64,000 nucleotides of DNA, taken from contig JAVTVJ010000121.1 of the NCBI GenBank assembly GCA_034509425.1, forward strand, positions 124,001 to 188,000, given 5' to 3'. A model generated the notes under the pieces. The model did not search any database. It was not told the origin of the DNA and saw nothing but the letters and a program-made list of their open reading frames with translations. Origin of the DNA: Eopsaltria australis (taxonomy: Eukaryota; Chordata; Aves; Passeriformes; Petroicidae). Below are positions 1 through 15,000 of the stretch, one piece after another. Each line of letters opens with the position of its first letter. Position 1 is the stretch's first letter. Made by a program: the position numbers and the translations under genes.

Positions 1-3000
1 TCCATCATTCTGTGTGTACCCTTTGTATATATATCTGTAATAGCAATGTCCCTCAGACAGTTTTCTGGCAATAAAGCCAACTGCCAGTAGAACTGAAAGT
101 AAGTTTGAGTGAAAAATTATTTTACCCTCCAGAAAAGCATGGGCATGTTCAAACACTTCCTAACAGGCATGGTCATCAGGAGTGTATTAGTTGTTGTAGA
201 TCAAGAGCAAGGAGATTGTTCTATCATTTTATCAATTTATATAATTTTCCATAGCTGAGAATGTTACCTCACTTTAATTTACCAGTACAGATACAGCATC
301 TGTTTCTACAGTCAACTTACAGTGAGGGCTCTGTCATACCTGCTCACATAAATACACAGCTATAGTATTAAAGCCATGAAAAAGAATATAAATACCTCAT
401 AAGGAAAAATAGTTTATTACTTAATTTCACAGTGTTAGGCTCAATAGACCAAGGTTTCCAGAGAAGCAGTTAGAGATTAGTTACGCCCATTTTTGTCCTA
501 TAAAATTTTAAGCATTTTATTTTCATTATTACTTACTTTCTAAGGATAACTCCAGACACCCAGGTTTACTGGTGTGATTTCATTAGTAGAATTTCCTTCA
601 TTGGTAGCATTTCAACTGATAGCTCTGAGAACAGAAAGAGAATAGAAGTGTTCTTGCTGGGAAGTGTCTGAGGGCAGAGGAGGATGAAGTATCTGCTGGT
701 TTTTTCCCTGGATGCCACTGCAAAGTTTTAGCCATGGACTGCCACAGAGGACCCTATGATAGCTTTCACAAGAACAGTTCAATGCATTTCACATAGTTGT
801 CACTTTTTTCAAAAACACTGTTGTGCAATGGCAGTGGTGTGGAATAGAAGCTGAATTTCGGTGCAGAGATAGCTACATTTCAGTGGTGGGTGAAGTGATC
901 CCAGCAGACTTTGTAAAGCACTTTGGGATTCTTACAGATGAAAGGTGCTATATAAATGTCAGGTATTGTTATACACCACTTAGGAAAAATGTTCCCATTT
1001 ATTGCTCTGGATTTGCTGTTCAGCATTTAGAGATAATCGTCATTGCTGATAATAACAGTAAGAATAGTATCTTGAATGCTGCAGACTGTGCAGATTGTTC
1101 TGTATTCTGCTGGTCTGTAGCAGGAGGTCGCATTCTGATAAGAAGGAGGAATTTTTTGACAATGTGATTATAGAGAACAAGCTATTTTTCATATTATATG
1201 GTCAAAGTGCAACTGTCAGAGTTATTTACATGGCTGCATCATTTACAGCCCAGGATTATTGAAAAGGCTCAGCTGAAAGGTAAGCTGCTTTCATGACGAT
1301 ATTTAAAACAGCATAGTACAACAGCTCCCTGTAGTAGGGCCATTTGTTTTACTGTATTACCTCTCTATACTTGTCTAAGTTCTACTCATTCATTTTATTA
1401 ATAGATTTTATTTAAATGCATGACGGATGTTTCTAACAATGCTTACCCAAGCACTGATTAGAATTTGTTAGAGGGATCCCAGCGTTTATCCTAACATGAG
1501 CACCTTTGGATTTTGGTGCACCCTTGGATTTTGTTTGGGATTGCGGGGAAGGGGGGGTCACTTCTTTTTAGCATAACAGAGTTCCAAATGTAGTTCAGTA
1601 TTGATTTTAACAGGAGTATAAAATGCAGACGGCTTTTGCCAGGTAGATGAGTAATTTCAGCAGTGCACTAACAGATCAAATGGTCTTTATAGTACTGGAA
1701 AACAATCCTGCCCCAGCAATTCTCTCAACTGAGTAACACCTGAATATAAAGACACTCACATTTCCCCTTCCTCTTCTGCTTCCAAAGTCTCTCCTCTCAG
1801 ATTTCTGTCTTCCAGTTGGGGTATCTCATTAACCTGCAGGCTTTATCCCTGCCTCATTATCTTCTCCTGAACATCTGAGGGAAGCAGAAGCCAGGCTGTA
1901 TTAACCCACTGATTGCTGCTGACCGAGTGATGCCCCTGAGCCCTTTTGGAAGCAGCTTTGGCTGAATAAAAGCTGCTGGAGGATGTGGTCCAGGACTGAC
2001 TACTGGATAAGTATAGGAGTAATCTACAGTGGGGATTCCTTTTATTAAAACCTTGGCAAAACCTTTGTGTGGAAGGCAGCTGAGTCTATCTCTAAGGAAA
2101 GTATGCAAGCTTCCCTGCTATTCCCAATGTTTTTTAGTACAGAAGCTGTAAAAGCATTAAAATGTACAGAACTACCTCCTCTCCTTCCTGCTAGCCACCA
2201 AGGGCACTTTCCCAGCTAATTCAGAAAAATCACCCTCTGGAGAAAGACTGAATGCTAAAGAAAACTTAATGTTGTTGAGATGCCTCTTACAGTTCCATAC
2301 CCCTTCCAAAAAGGCCCCATGGGAGCTCAGTGCCCACATCAGCGTGGGTACGGTACCCAATACCTGCAGGATTGCAGTTATGGCTTTACCTATTCTATGT
2401 AAATTCCCAGGAATTCCCAGTCTTCCTAGAGTATTGACATTTACACCTACCTTCAGAGCACTGTTCAGAATTATCATAAAAGATCAGAGTGCAGCTTGGA
2501 GGCCAGTGTGATCATAATTTGATCATGCTGGTATATTTACTCTAGATAATAGAGTTTATTTCTTCTTATTTTTCCTTTTTGCTGCTTTTACCTTGGTCTC
2601 TCCCTGTGGAAGTTTAACCACTGACTATCATGGAAGGAAGAAAAACCTCAAATTTTCACAAAGTGTGATAGATTTTTTCCACACATGAAGGAAAAACCAA
2701 ACAGCCAAATAGCAGGAACAGAGATTAGCATCTATAGGTTAAGGTGTTGTAAAAAAGGGGAGCAACAGAGGATGCTACATGTTCCATGTGCTAAGCAAAA
2801 ATTTAACATCGACTGTATGTGCTTAAAGGACTTACATAAGAGAAGGCATTTTTAATTGAAAAATCTGAATGAAACCTATGAAGTACTTACGCAGTTAGTC
2901 AGACATGTGACTTAAGATATGAGAAAAGACATTTCTAAAATTGCATACAAAAAAAACCCACACAAAGTTTAAGGTTTACTCCAACAGTATCATAAATTCT

Positions 3001-6000
3001 CCTCATACACAGGGTTGATACAGGAGAAACAAAAAGCATGGAATGTCTTTTAAATATCAACTCTTTTCAAGTGAAGAAATATTCTTAAGTATTTAGTCAA
3101 ACAAACATGTACACGGAGTGGGACACGTACCCATCCTATGATAGGTGGTAGATCCATCTAAGTCTTCCCAGTCATTTCTTTATGGAAACCACCAAAGAAC
3201 CTCTGTAATTTAATCACTGGCTGCTGCAACTGGCTGCCTGCCTGTTAATTGCTTGGACAATACCCAAATTGTCAGACCAGAAGACCACCCAGTGATTCAT
3301 TGGGCTGTCACTTCATATAACCAAAGCAACAAATATAAGAAAGAGTGCCTGGAATGAGTCTTTGCTTGTGATGTCTTCTCTGATATTTTCTCAGTATCCA
3401 ATCCATTGAAATTGCTCATCACCTTCTTTAAAAAGCTTGAAACGTTACTGCTGCAAATCTCAAGTTCCTAAGAGACAGTTGTACTCCAAAGTGATTCTGC
3501 AAAAATATCTCTAAGGAAAGCCTCTTTGGTAGTTCTAAGAGTTTCTATCTGGTATTATTCAGGTGATTTTTGCTGCTTGGCAAAAGCAGTAAGCTTGGGC
3601 AGGCTTAATGAAAATCTACCAACATGTTTATTATGGAATTTTGCTTTTGTATTTACTTGCAAAATTCCATGACAATCCCTTGATATAGCCTTACAAAACT
3701 TCTCCAATGTACTACACAGAGACAGCACTAACACGGTGATAGTTATTTTAACTTCCTAGGAGCTTTTAAAATATATTTTCATTATAGGTCTTGAATAGTC
3801 AGCACTAATACGAATTCTAAATGTATGCTTGGTTGCAATGCATAGAACTCTCCCATAACTACACTGAGGTAGAGAAGGTGAAAAGATACTTTTTATTACT
3901 TAAGTAGTGGCATAATTTTGAAAATAAAGGGGGGAAAAAAGTGGATTTGGGAGACCTTGAAACAGCTTTTTGACAAATATCTGCTCACTGGAATGAAATC
4001 TAAGATTGATTTAATGGATGCTATGAGGTTAGAAGTAAAACCCACCAAATCTTCAAACTATATCCTAAAAGCAGCAAATATATATTTGCTCTCAACATGC
4101 ATTAGTCTGAAGACCCTTAAGAAGGGAAGTGCTTTTCCCATTAGTAATGTCCAAGGCATTGTACTCAACAAGTGTAGGAGACAAAAGCTGGCTAACCCAG
4201 TCTTTGATGCAACATGTGTCCAGTTCCTGGTCTTTTCTCATCACTCATCTACTTTTACTGTTGTCACACATTTTATCAGCCAAGAATTCCTGCTTTCCCT
4301 TTTTAAGTCCTTTGCCTGAAGCAGTAGTTAAGGAGTGCTGTCACTCCAGGACACGTATCATGACATCTGTAACATGTTTTTGGTCACAGCCCCATTAGAC
4401 ATTAAGAGGATTGTTTGGTCAGAGCCCATCCATTGAGTGCAGCATGAAGCTGTGACAGATCCTCCCATGTGGAATCCTGGCCTCTGAAGACTGCCTGACA
4501 AACAGCTGGATGATCCCCTGAGCCAAGGGATTCTATTCCACACCACACAGCAAGGGCACCGGAGGGATATCAGCTCCTGTTTCTCTCCCAGCTTCTGCAG
4601 AGGTTTGGGAAAGACCTCCCCAGATCTGCAGCTGTGGCAGCTGGATGAGGATGGCTCAGTGTCACAGCCTGCCCACTTTTCCAGTTACCTCAGCTGATCC
4701 CATAGTCAGTGTGGATTCAACCTCCACCCAATGCATCCTCAGAGGGGATCCCATGGAATGAGATATGCAGTCCATTGGATATTTCATCTCCCTCTTCAGC
4801 TGCTACTGTTTAGAAGCATTGAGGGAGCTGGTGCTGGTCTACTTTGTATGACAGCTCATGAAAACACTGCTGTTTGCCCCCAGCATTTAAACAGTACTTT
4901 CTAGTTCAAGGCACTGCCATCATTATGTTTTCTTGTGCTAGTTTATCCCACTGTGCACAGTTACACGTGTAACACCTGCTTTTATCTCTGAGGGCCTGGA
5001 GATGATCCCACAAAGTCTCCCTGAGGTTTCAGCTGATGCTGCAGAGACTAAGGCTGCTAGACAGCTTTGATTCTGGGTCTCAGTTTTGGTGCTTTTCTTT
5101 CAAAATCTCTCTCTACTTCTTAGCCTAAGTAAATGTCAGTGCAGACAGTTCTACACTACACAAAGATAAAGATATTTGGACTTTTAAAATGTTTTTTTTC
5201 CAGATAATTCATGATACTTTCTATAAAGCACTGCAATTAGTAGAACCCGTAGCACAAAATCCTACACTGTGGATCTCACTACCTTTATGTTCCTTCCTCT
5301 TTGTATCTTTGACAAGGACGTCCACAGTCAACAGCTTTCCTGCCCAGGCTGCTGCTCATTCTGCAAGGAAATACAATTTTGAACTTTCAAAAACATCCTG
5401 TGTGTTTTGCAACCTAGTGAAGTACAAAGAATTCCAGAAATTTAATACATAGGGAAAAAAAGTAAAAATATAGAAAAAAAAAATAGTGTCAACTATTTTA
5501 ATATGAGACAGATATATTAATAAAAGACATATGTGATTTACTGTCTTTTAAACACTCATATGATGAAGTTAAAAGCTTCTTTAGAGGCACATGTTACTAA
5601 GCTGATATCCATCTTTAAAGTAATCAGGTTTTCATTTCAGTCTCAGCAATAATATTCTTATACATGTTTTATTCGAACAAACTCAGGAAAAAGCTGGAGT
5701 GAATTTCAAGGCTTGAGTGCTGCTGCCATCTACATGGCAGGACGACTATAAACCAAAACAAACAACAAAAATCTGTATGTTACATTTACTGGGCAGAGCT
5801 TTAAGTCTGCAGGTCAGTGTGATGGATAGAAAACGCAGTTCTGAAACTGAACAGAATCTTTTATTACCCTGAGTTTCTGTGTGGAAAATTCATGATGATT
5901 TAGGGTATGATTTCTCCATGTCCTTATTGTAAAAATGGATCACACATTATTTAGGTAAGATTTGAGAATAAATAACGAAAATATCAGTATTTTGGATATT

Positions 6001-9000
6001 GTTAATATTTTTCTGATGAGTGCTATGTTTTCAAATGCCAAAAAAAAGAAAGAAAGAAAATCTGTCAGTTGATGTAAAACCAGAGGCACTAATGTACTTA
6101 ATAACAACATATACTACTTACACATACTACTTACTCCAGTGAGGCTATTTTTCACAACTGTCTTATTGAAAGTATTGCAGAGGAAGAAAACCAGTTTTTA
6201 TTCCTATATTTGCATGACACAATATAAATTCAGGCTGAACAACTCTGTATTCTGAAATTAAACCTTGAAATGCACGAAAGAAAAAGATAAATGTAATTAA
6301 ATTTGTACCACTAAGAAATTTTGTCAAATGCATAGTCTGCTCTAAAAAATCTTTGCAGATGTTTGCTAAGTTTCATAATCTCCAACATTGCTTAGCAACT
6401 CACACTGCTTCACCTTGGCAGCTCTATTTGTACTCAGCCACATCCATTGGAAGACAGGGAAGGTGCTCTTGCTGTGCCGTGCCTCTGTCCCACAGCAAAG
6501 CTCTCAGACACACTTTAGACCTTCCTGGAGGTGTCATTCAAAAAACAGACTTCCCATTGGCCCCAGTAAGACAGTCTTGGGTTATTGTGTGAATTTTATG
6601 TTGCATCCAACTACTTCTCTAATAGTAAAATTGATGAATTTTCACTTTGGGGATCTATGAATTCAAACGATAGCCCAACTCAAATGCTAACAGTAATGCT
6701 AAGATCTTTGTCTAGCAGTTCAGACCACATATTCAATGAGGAAGGAAAAAGGGGAAGAGCAGTCCTTGAAACTCTTCTGCATCCTTTTCTCATCCAAGAA
6801 GAATGGCCTGCAAAATCCAGCAGAAACATCCATTACAGGAAGCAGGACTTTGTCTTCACAGATCTCCCATCACGGATGTGGGTGCAATGCATCATTGGCA
6901 AATGACTCTGGGATTTGTGCTGGAGCTCACTGTCCTGGTCTGCCTTCAGAGAATTTGTTCTTTCAAAAGGAGTGAAATCCTGGGCAGAGGTAATGCTGCT
7001 TACTGAACTGTCCCCTTCTTTTCTTAATTTGTAACAATTCAGCTCAGTCAGACTTGCAAAACCATTTCCCTTGCTAAACTGCTGCTGTTTGGAGTTTGTA
7101 GCCCCATTACATATGGGTTTTGTTAAATTGTCTCTTTATTTCAAACACTGAATCTCATCAAGTCCCATGCCAATGTGCTTTGAGAACACCCTTCATTGGA
7201 TTGGGGAACGGCATTACTCCACAAAATACAACCCTGAAATGGAAGCAGTTTATTACAATGATCAAATTTCAAATACGTAAATGGCACAAGAGATTTCAAA
7301 ATATTATGTCTGGATTTGGGGATATAAATGAACAGTTCAAACTTTAGGGAGGTTTCCAGACAGGAATCTAAGTCAGTGACCATTCAACATGACCAGTCAG
7401 ACCAAGTATGAATTATTTGGAAAACTCAAAATCCCTCAAATGAAAGAGATGCCAAAGAGTTTTGATTTGGTCTTATACTAAAGCAGTAAGTGCCTTTTAA
7501 TTTTTTTAAATAATATAATGAATTATGCATGTAATGTAAAAAATGCTTATAGGATTTGAAAGCCAAAAGTCTATGTTTCAGTAAGACCCCTGCACATAGC
7601 ACCCTAAACTTCAATTTCATGCTCATTTTTGTGTGAATTGTTCCACGTTTCCACTCTGGATTGCTTGTTCCTCCTCTGGTCTTTGCGTTGAGGCCAGTGC
7701 TTGCCGTGGCACAGCCTGGGCACACAAGCAGTAGTGCAAATGTAAGTGAGGAGACATCGAGGCCTGAGGTTGAAGATGAGAGAAATCCCCCTGACTGTGA
7801 AACCACACCTTGAGCTGTACAAGTCATTGGACCCCATGACTTCTGGATGAGAAAAAGCCCAAGCCAAACCAAGCCAAAACACCACATTCATTAAGCAGTT
7901 TAGGTATTCATGAATTTTTTTGTCCCATATTTAAAATTCATACAACTACTCAAAACTATTAGCATACTACTCCTTTTGACAGGATTCCTTCCGAGTAGCT
8001 CCATAGAAAAATATATTCTTAATTGCCTTTGGACTTTGTTGTAAACTCCATCTCTATAAGCAAGAATGCAATGGTACACCAGACCACACTTGTATAAAAT
8101 GCTTCTTCAGTTTGGTTTACAATAAACTATAGCAGGAAGTTCATCTGTATTTGTGTATGCAGCTCTGAAATTGTAACTTTGCTGCAAAAGGATTTTTCTG
8201 AGTGAGTTCATCGTGAGCACATATTGTAAAGTTGGTTGTTTGAAAGACATCCAGAAGACAAGGGGAATATATTTGCTTTACTGGGAAATAAATGTACCTA
8301 ATAAAAAAGTTCCTGCTTTACCTTAGTGATCCTGTAATGATAATTAGCACGAAGCACGCACAAGCATGTGCCAAACACCGATCATCACTGCACAAACCAC
8401 TCCAGAGGGCTGGCTCTATTGGCAGGCTGCTGATGTGCACTGCTTTGCAGAATTAAAGGCAAGCAATCAAATATCATGTTGCACAAATGTAATTGCTACT
8501 ACAGCAGCACTGGTGTTATGGACAATGCCAATTCCTTGAGCTATGAGACCTCCTTGAACACATCCATTTTTGAAACGCCTAAATGAAAGTGTTTTCAAAA
8601 GAATTGTTATCCTGGCCCAAGTGAGCAGATGCTGATGCAAAGCAGTGATGCTTGTGAACAAACTTTTTGATGTCCCTGGAAGAGACTGCTGCAACAACTG
8701 GATGCAGTTGTTTATATGGAAGAGGAGCAAAGGAGGGAGACCAGTGCATCCCTTGTAATTTGTTCTACTGTGTGCAAGTTCCTGTAGGGCTACTAAGTTC
8801 CAGCAGATATATCTACAAATTTTATTTTTACCTTCTTGATGTTTGCAACTCTCATTCAGCCACAGAAGTTAGAAGGAGGATATATGTCAGCTGAAGACGT
8901 TCTGCTCTCAGTTGTGTTGTGCAAGTATAAATACATGAATGATATTATTCCACATCCAGCACAAGAAATGCAAGAATGAAGGCAGAGCACTCAATATTCA

Positions 9001-12000
9001 GTCACCATAATTCAAATACAACCACATATGAACAAAAGATAGATTTTAGAGAGGAAAATGCCTTCTACAAACAAGGAAAGTTGTTTCTGAAAAATACCAA
9101 ATGTGTTAAACCATTGACTTTTCTGCTCCAAGATGCCATTTTTCTGCATGGTATTCACAGTCATAGAAAATTAACATTGATTATCTTTATCTTCTCTGGA
9201 TTGCAGCCAATTTGAATTACATATTCTTTAGTTGAATAAAAACCGGGATGGTTCTTCTCACAATGCCCTTCCACCACCCAGTGTGTCTGAAGACCATACA
9301 TGGCACTGAGGGATGTGGACTTCTGAGTTATATAAAAGCAGAAGTAAGAAGCTTTCATGTCTGCTTCATTCAAACCATACAGTGGCAACAGAAACCAGGT
9401 TTTATCACTCCTGCAGTCATGACAATTCCCCACAAGGAAAAAAGAGATTAATTGCCAGAGAATCTTTCCACACCGAAGAAATCTTCACTCTCCTAGTTAA
9501 GGGATCTTACAGCTAACGTGACAATTAGAAGGGATAAATCAGAGCAGGATTTCCACCATAAAGTACAGATCCCTAAGGCACATCCTCAAGTCCCTCTGCC
9601 TTCAGTAGCACTCCAGCTATTGGCAACAAAGAAAGTGATCTTACTGCTCTGAGCAGCCATTATTTGTCAAACCAGCTTAAGTCCCCCAGAATATCAGGTG
9701 ATAAATGGGTCTAATCAGCTGCATATATTCTACAAATATAACAATATATTTTTTTTAGAAAAAGGAAAGAAAAAAAGCTATTGCTGCTTTTCCCAGTGAG
9801 CACAAATTGATATTTAATGATGTGTATAATTTCAGAAGAGGACTCCAGCAGGCTTCTCCAGTTCCATACTGGTACTGCATTTCCACAGACAATGGTAATG
9901 GAAGTATTTAGAGAAAAGGAAAATTTACATCCTAGACATGGCCAGATTTGTTATAAATTTCCCATTCTCACCTGTGCATAGAATATTCTTTGTATTTTAG
10001 TTATTTCTAAATATTCCATGTTTAATTCAAATTGTGAATTTCTCTGTTCAGTGAAAACAAATTTTCTAATTATTTGAGATGCATTTGGTTTTGCTCAGTG
10101 TTAAAATGCTATTGTAAGGAAAGTCAGAAGCAAGGAGAGAGAAAAAATTAAATTTGATGTATGTAAAACAATACTAAAATTGATATAATTGTTTACGGGC
10201 AATCAAAGTTGTAAAGATTTGGGATCACTACATAAACAAGTGAATGACATCTAAAAACAGAGTTGATATTTTCTATATCAAAACTACTCAAATTTAGTTG
10301 AATACATGTAAATCTATCAGCAATGGAAGTGTGAACTGAAGCCAATAAATCAGCCAAAAGAAGCTGATCTTACAGAAGGTATTTCTTCTGAAAATGAATT
10401 GTTAAAGGTACCATAATAATTACAAAAGGCCATTTCATGTCCACCACAGCACATATGTCCTTTTTCTTGGCTATCCTACATCTTCTACTTCTTTCGTCTC
10501 AGCAGGCTTTTTCTAACACACCTTACAGGAGCACACCTTAGATATCCAGGGATGTGGCTTCATGTCATCTGAAAAAGAAATGTATGTTTTCTTAATGATT
10601 TACAATTTGAGGCTTAATGATTTTAAAATTTGAGGTAATAGCTGAGACTTTATTACCAAAATATATGTTATTTTACAGTCTTCTTATAGAATAACAAACT
10701 CTATAATTTTTGTAATGGAATAAAAACTTTCAGCACCCTCATATTAGAGTTAAAAAGTCCAAAAAAATCAGCCTCCAGAAGACTGTTCACATTATAACTG
10801 ATGTACCACAAGAAGCTATATGAAACTCAAAACAGCTCAAGAGAATGTATGCCATTCCTCAAAATTCTTCTCCTGTACAGTCTTCTGCTCCTTTCTTTTG
10901 TTTTAAAGGAAAGCAGTCCAGTGGATCAGCAGAAAGATACTTTATATTTTAAATTAATATGGTTTTATGTTTCCTCTGCAAAAATAATTGTCAAATTATA
11001 TATATTTTCTCTTAGCAGAAATAATCCTAGAATAGCTGTAAACAGAAGTAATAAGTTATATAATATTTTAATCCCATCAAGGCATTTTAGAATTCCACAG
11101 AAAAGCGTTCAATCACTAATTTTTACCTTGATGATTTCTTTTAATTTGATGTATGGTAATATTTACAACCTGAATTTTAAATATTACTTGCATTAGAAAC
11201 ACTGCTCAAACAGGTACCACACCTTTCACGAGTACAGGAGCCCTGAGAAAGCAGCACACGTTATTTTATCACAGTCTAATGAAGATCTTGTAAATTTGTA
11301 CTTTCTATGATGTTTCTGTATATCTGTGTCATAGACACATACACATTTTCTTGATGACTATTAGGCAGTCCTCTGAGTTGACAGTTTAATTTACTAGTAA
11401 AAAACAAAGATGAAAGCAAACAAAAAAATCACAAATCAAACCAAAACATACGAGTCATGATTCTAGTAACCCAGAACACTGGTAGGATATGACACTACAT
11501 TTACTGCAGTGAAATTGTGACAAATTCATCCATGCCTATGCTGGAAATTCCAGAACTTCTTGCTGGAATAATCCCTAGGCACTGACATTTTATGTCCAAT
11601 CCCTGGGCCATCAGTGCCTGTGACCAGTGGGCTCCCCCTACACTGCATTCTCTTCCTGCTTCATTGCATCCTCACCAGCAACAGCCTCCAGCACCCCATT
11701 CCCAGATAAGTCCTCATTTACTGACTCCTGCTTTTCATGAGGATGCAAAAACCAGAAAAACATTACTCTCTAGGGTGTTCTGTACCTGACAATTCACTGA
11801 ATATTTATTTTTACATTCTGCCTGTGTTCTGATCAACAGCCATAGAGGTGACACAATGCTGATTTAAAAAACACTCTTCAGTGGATGGAACTTGGAGCTG
11901 CTAAGTGAATATTTGATGCAGTAATTATAACTTGCCTGATAACATGATAGTCACACTTTTAGTGCTGTATTTTTAAGCATGGTGTGGCTAATAAGAATCT

Positions 12001-15000
12001 GCTGTTCTTCATACATTTTCCTTTCTATTTACTGCAATTCTGCCTCTCACAGACTGTATTTCAGGGACTGACAGAGACCTTTCCCATCTCTGTGTCAAGG
12101 TCTAAATAGGACAAGCAATTAAGCAAGACTGCAAAAACTATTATCTGTTTTTCCCTATTATCAGTTATGCACCCAGAATTACATTCTGTCCTGAAAAGTG
12201 AAAAACTGAAGTGAAACCAGGCAAAGACTCAGGCAGAGACTGTCTGATACTTAAGGCCATAAGCAGGCAGGGGTTTTAGTATTTACGTGGTTTCTATCTA
12301 AAAGATGGAAAACACTACACTTTCCATCTACAGCTTCCAATTCAATCTTCCATTAGTGAGGCTCAGTTTCCCCCTATTACCAAGTGAAGTAATAGTCTAT
12401 TTCCTACTCTACTGCAATGTGTCTTTTGGGGAAAATAAGAGGGAAGAGGCATCTGTGTCCACATTGTTTTCATGTGACTTCAGCTGAAATCTATTCCTTT
12501 TTCCCACAGGAGCTGCACTTGCAGAACCCTCCTTAGTGGGACTGCCCCACAGATGAAAGCTAAGACACCTCTAGCTGGGTTTAGTCCCACTACAATCCTC
12601 TTAGATTTTGACTAACAAAATTCAGAGCATTTTCAATCCCCTTAGGAACCATTTCAAGCAACTCCCTTTGGACATGATCTGCATCTGGGGGTGTAAATTT
12701 TCCACCACTGCAAAAGAAAACTTGGGAATAGTTCAGACCTAGAAGTCTAACTAATACATCCATAGACGCTCAGCTTCTTTTTCAGTTTCCTTAAATGTGG
12801 AAAATTTGTCTGCTAAAATGGAAAGCTGCTGGGAATATTTATTTAAAGAAAGAAGCACTTAAGGGATAGTGAATCCTTTATGGGAGGTTGATGTGATTAA
12901 AAGTCAAGATCTCCAGAAAACTGTTGCAGTTCTTATCTGATTATTATGTTCAAGGCCAGGGCAGAGACAAGTCTGAAAAGCCAGGGCTTTGCATGTCAAA
13001 CAGGAGTAGTCCTCAGCATGTGGGGAAAAATGGCAGTGATAAACCTACTATTAGGCATCTGGGAGAGAAGCCCAGCATCTCCTCTGTGTGGGGCCTAAAA
13101 TAGACATGAGCCACTATCACAGATAATGGCAGCCTGTAGCCACATGAAGAGAGAAACTAAAATCCATTTCACTTAGACAAGAAACTGCAGTCTGATATTT
13201 ACCTGTGTCCATCACATGTGAAAAGTGTTTATTGTGAATTATCCAAGAGAAAAGTGCAGGTTGAGGGGTTTCATTACCTATCTGAGAGTAGTTCAGATCA
13301 CACATTGAACACAAGAAATCACAGGTAAATCTTGGATTGGTGTCTTGGGTAGTCAAATGGAGTCCTGCTATTCATCTGAGTATCTGCCTCCTACAATTGC
13401 TGGAGGCCCACACTCAGAGCAGTGAGAACATGTGCAGACACCAAAAATGTGAAAGTACAACAGAGTAAGCTTAACGTGATTTTTGAAAGCAAAGATCACT
13501 TTGAAAATAAAGCTCATTCTAATGTCAAGGATAGAGACTGCATCTTTCACCACCAAAAAACACAATGCACAGATAGATGTGTTAATGACTGCTCTACAGC
13601 CTTCCTGAATCTGGGAGAAGTTGTAATAAAGAACCCTTTCTAGGAATAGTTGGAAATCCTTCCAGGTATATTGTCATATTTTCACCTTTTCCTCATCAGA
13701 AGAGATAATAAAATAAATATATTTCTTAACATCTCTTTTTCAGCCATGACAACACCTTGTAAGTGAAGCATAAGAGACTCTATAGATTTATTAATAAAAA
13801 CTTAAGTTTGTAAGTTTGCTCAGACTTTGAATATGTGTGAGAGAGATTCTAAAGTCACAGGTTTCACCAAACCAAATGCTGACCTCCCAAGCATTCTCAG
13901 GTTCCATGATTCAAAGTAAAAGCACCTGAGAAAATCATAGCCAACTGAATGTCATATTATTGTTTCAATGTTTGCTACTAAAAGTAAATGGTAAGCTTTA
14001 AGTAAATGTATTGTGTTACCAAATCTTTCCTTTCAAACAAGCACTTCTGTCAGAAGTGTCTTAATTTCTTATCACAGAATTTCATCCGCACAAGGAGCAA
14101 TAAATAATTCATGTTCCTAGCTCTTTGTTGTGTGTCCCTGAACTGCACAGAGCTGGAAGGCTGACAGCTGTGTCAGGACAAGCACCAAAGATCTGACATG
14201 ACAAGTGACTAACAAGTTTCTTTCAGTCTATAGTGAAAGAAGACAATGGCATAAAGTGCAAAAACGAAATCCTGAAACAAAATGAAACTGTTTCTTTCTC
14301 TTTACCTAAGTGTTTGCTATGAGCTTATTTCCGACCCATAACCTCTGGTCATTTTATAGTACTGCCCAACCCCCTTTACTCCTCACATTCGCCTGGCCAT
14401 TTACGCCTGTCCACGGATCAATATGAGCAATTCTTGGAGAAATACGATGTCTCCATGACAACCAAGCCACAAATTCTCAGTGGAAAGCAGTGAGACCAGT
14501 AGTGAAATCTCCTGAGGTTTTCAGACCTATAAGACAAGATGTCTTAAAATGCAGGAATGGACAGAAACAAAAGCCAGAGTAATTCATTGTTTATTACTAG
14601 TTTAATGATGTCAGATGGACTGATTGGAACTCAGTTTTTAAGTTTGGATGCTTTATCAACATGTATTTTTGCCAGTCAATATTCACATCCTGACAGGCTT
14701 TTATTCTTTCCATTACTTCATAAAGATATGCAGAGTACAGAAGTGGATATATAAGTTCCCATCCAAACAGGTACACTGTGCCCAAGAGAATTAATTTAAG
14801 GTTAAAATTAGTATTATCTTTAAGGTACATTAATTCTCCCCTAAACGCTGTAGTGCCACCTTGCTTTAATCCTTTCTCACTTCAAAACTGATCAAATCTT
14901 GGACAATCCATATTTTGGCCCATGATTGTTGTTGAAAGGACTACAGACAGTTTCTGAAGGAGATACTGAACACCACAGATTGTCAAACCTGGCTCCTTTC

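Noticed and set aside
823..1167. 114-codon plus-strand frame
   Set aside because: It runs through the old retroposon tail near 0.9 kb and has no protein-like similarity.
3918..4319. 133-codon plus-strand frame
   Set aside because: No recognisable motif, overlapped by another plus-strand frame, and random-looking composition.
7426..7891. 153-codon minus-strand frame overlapped by 95- and 61-codon frames
   Set aside because: Three overlapping frames on one strand reflect a stop-poor, GC-richer patch. The peptides have no recognisable domain and the 153-codon one runs into AT-rich noise at its end.
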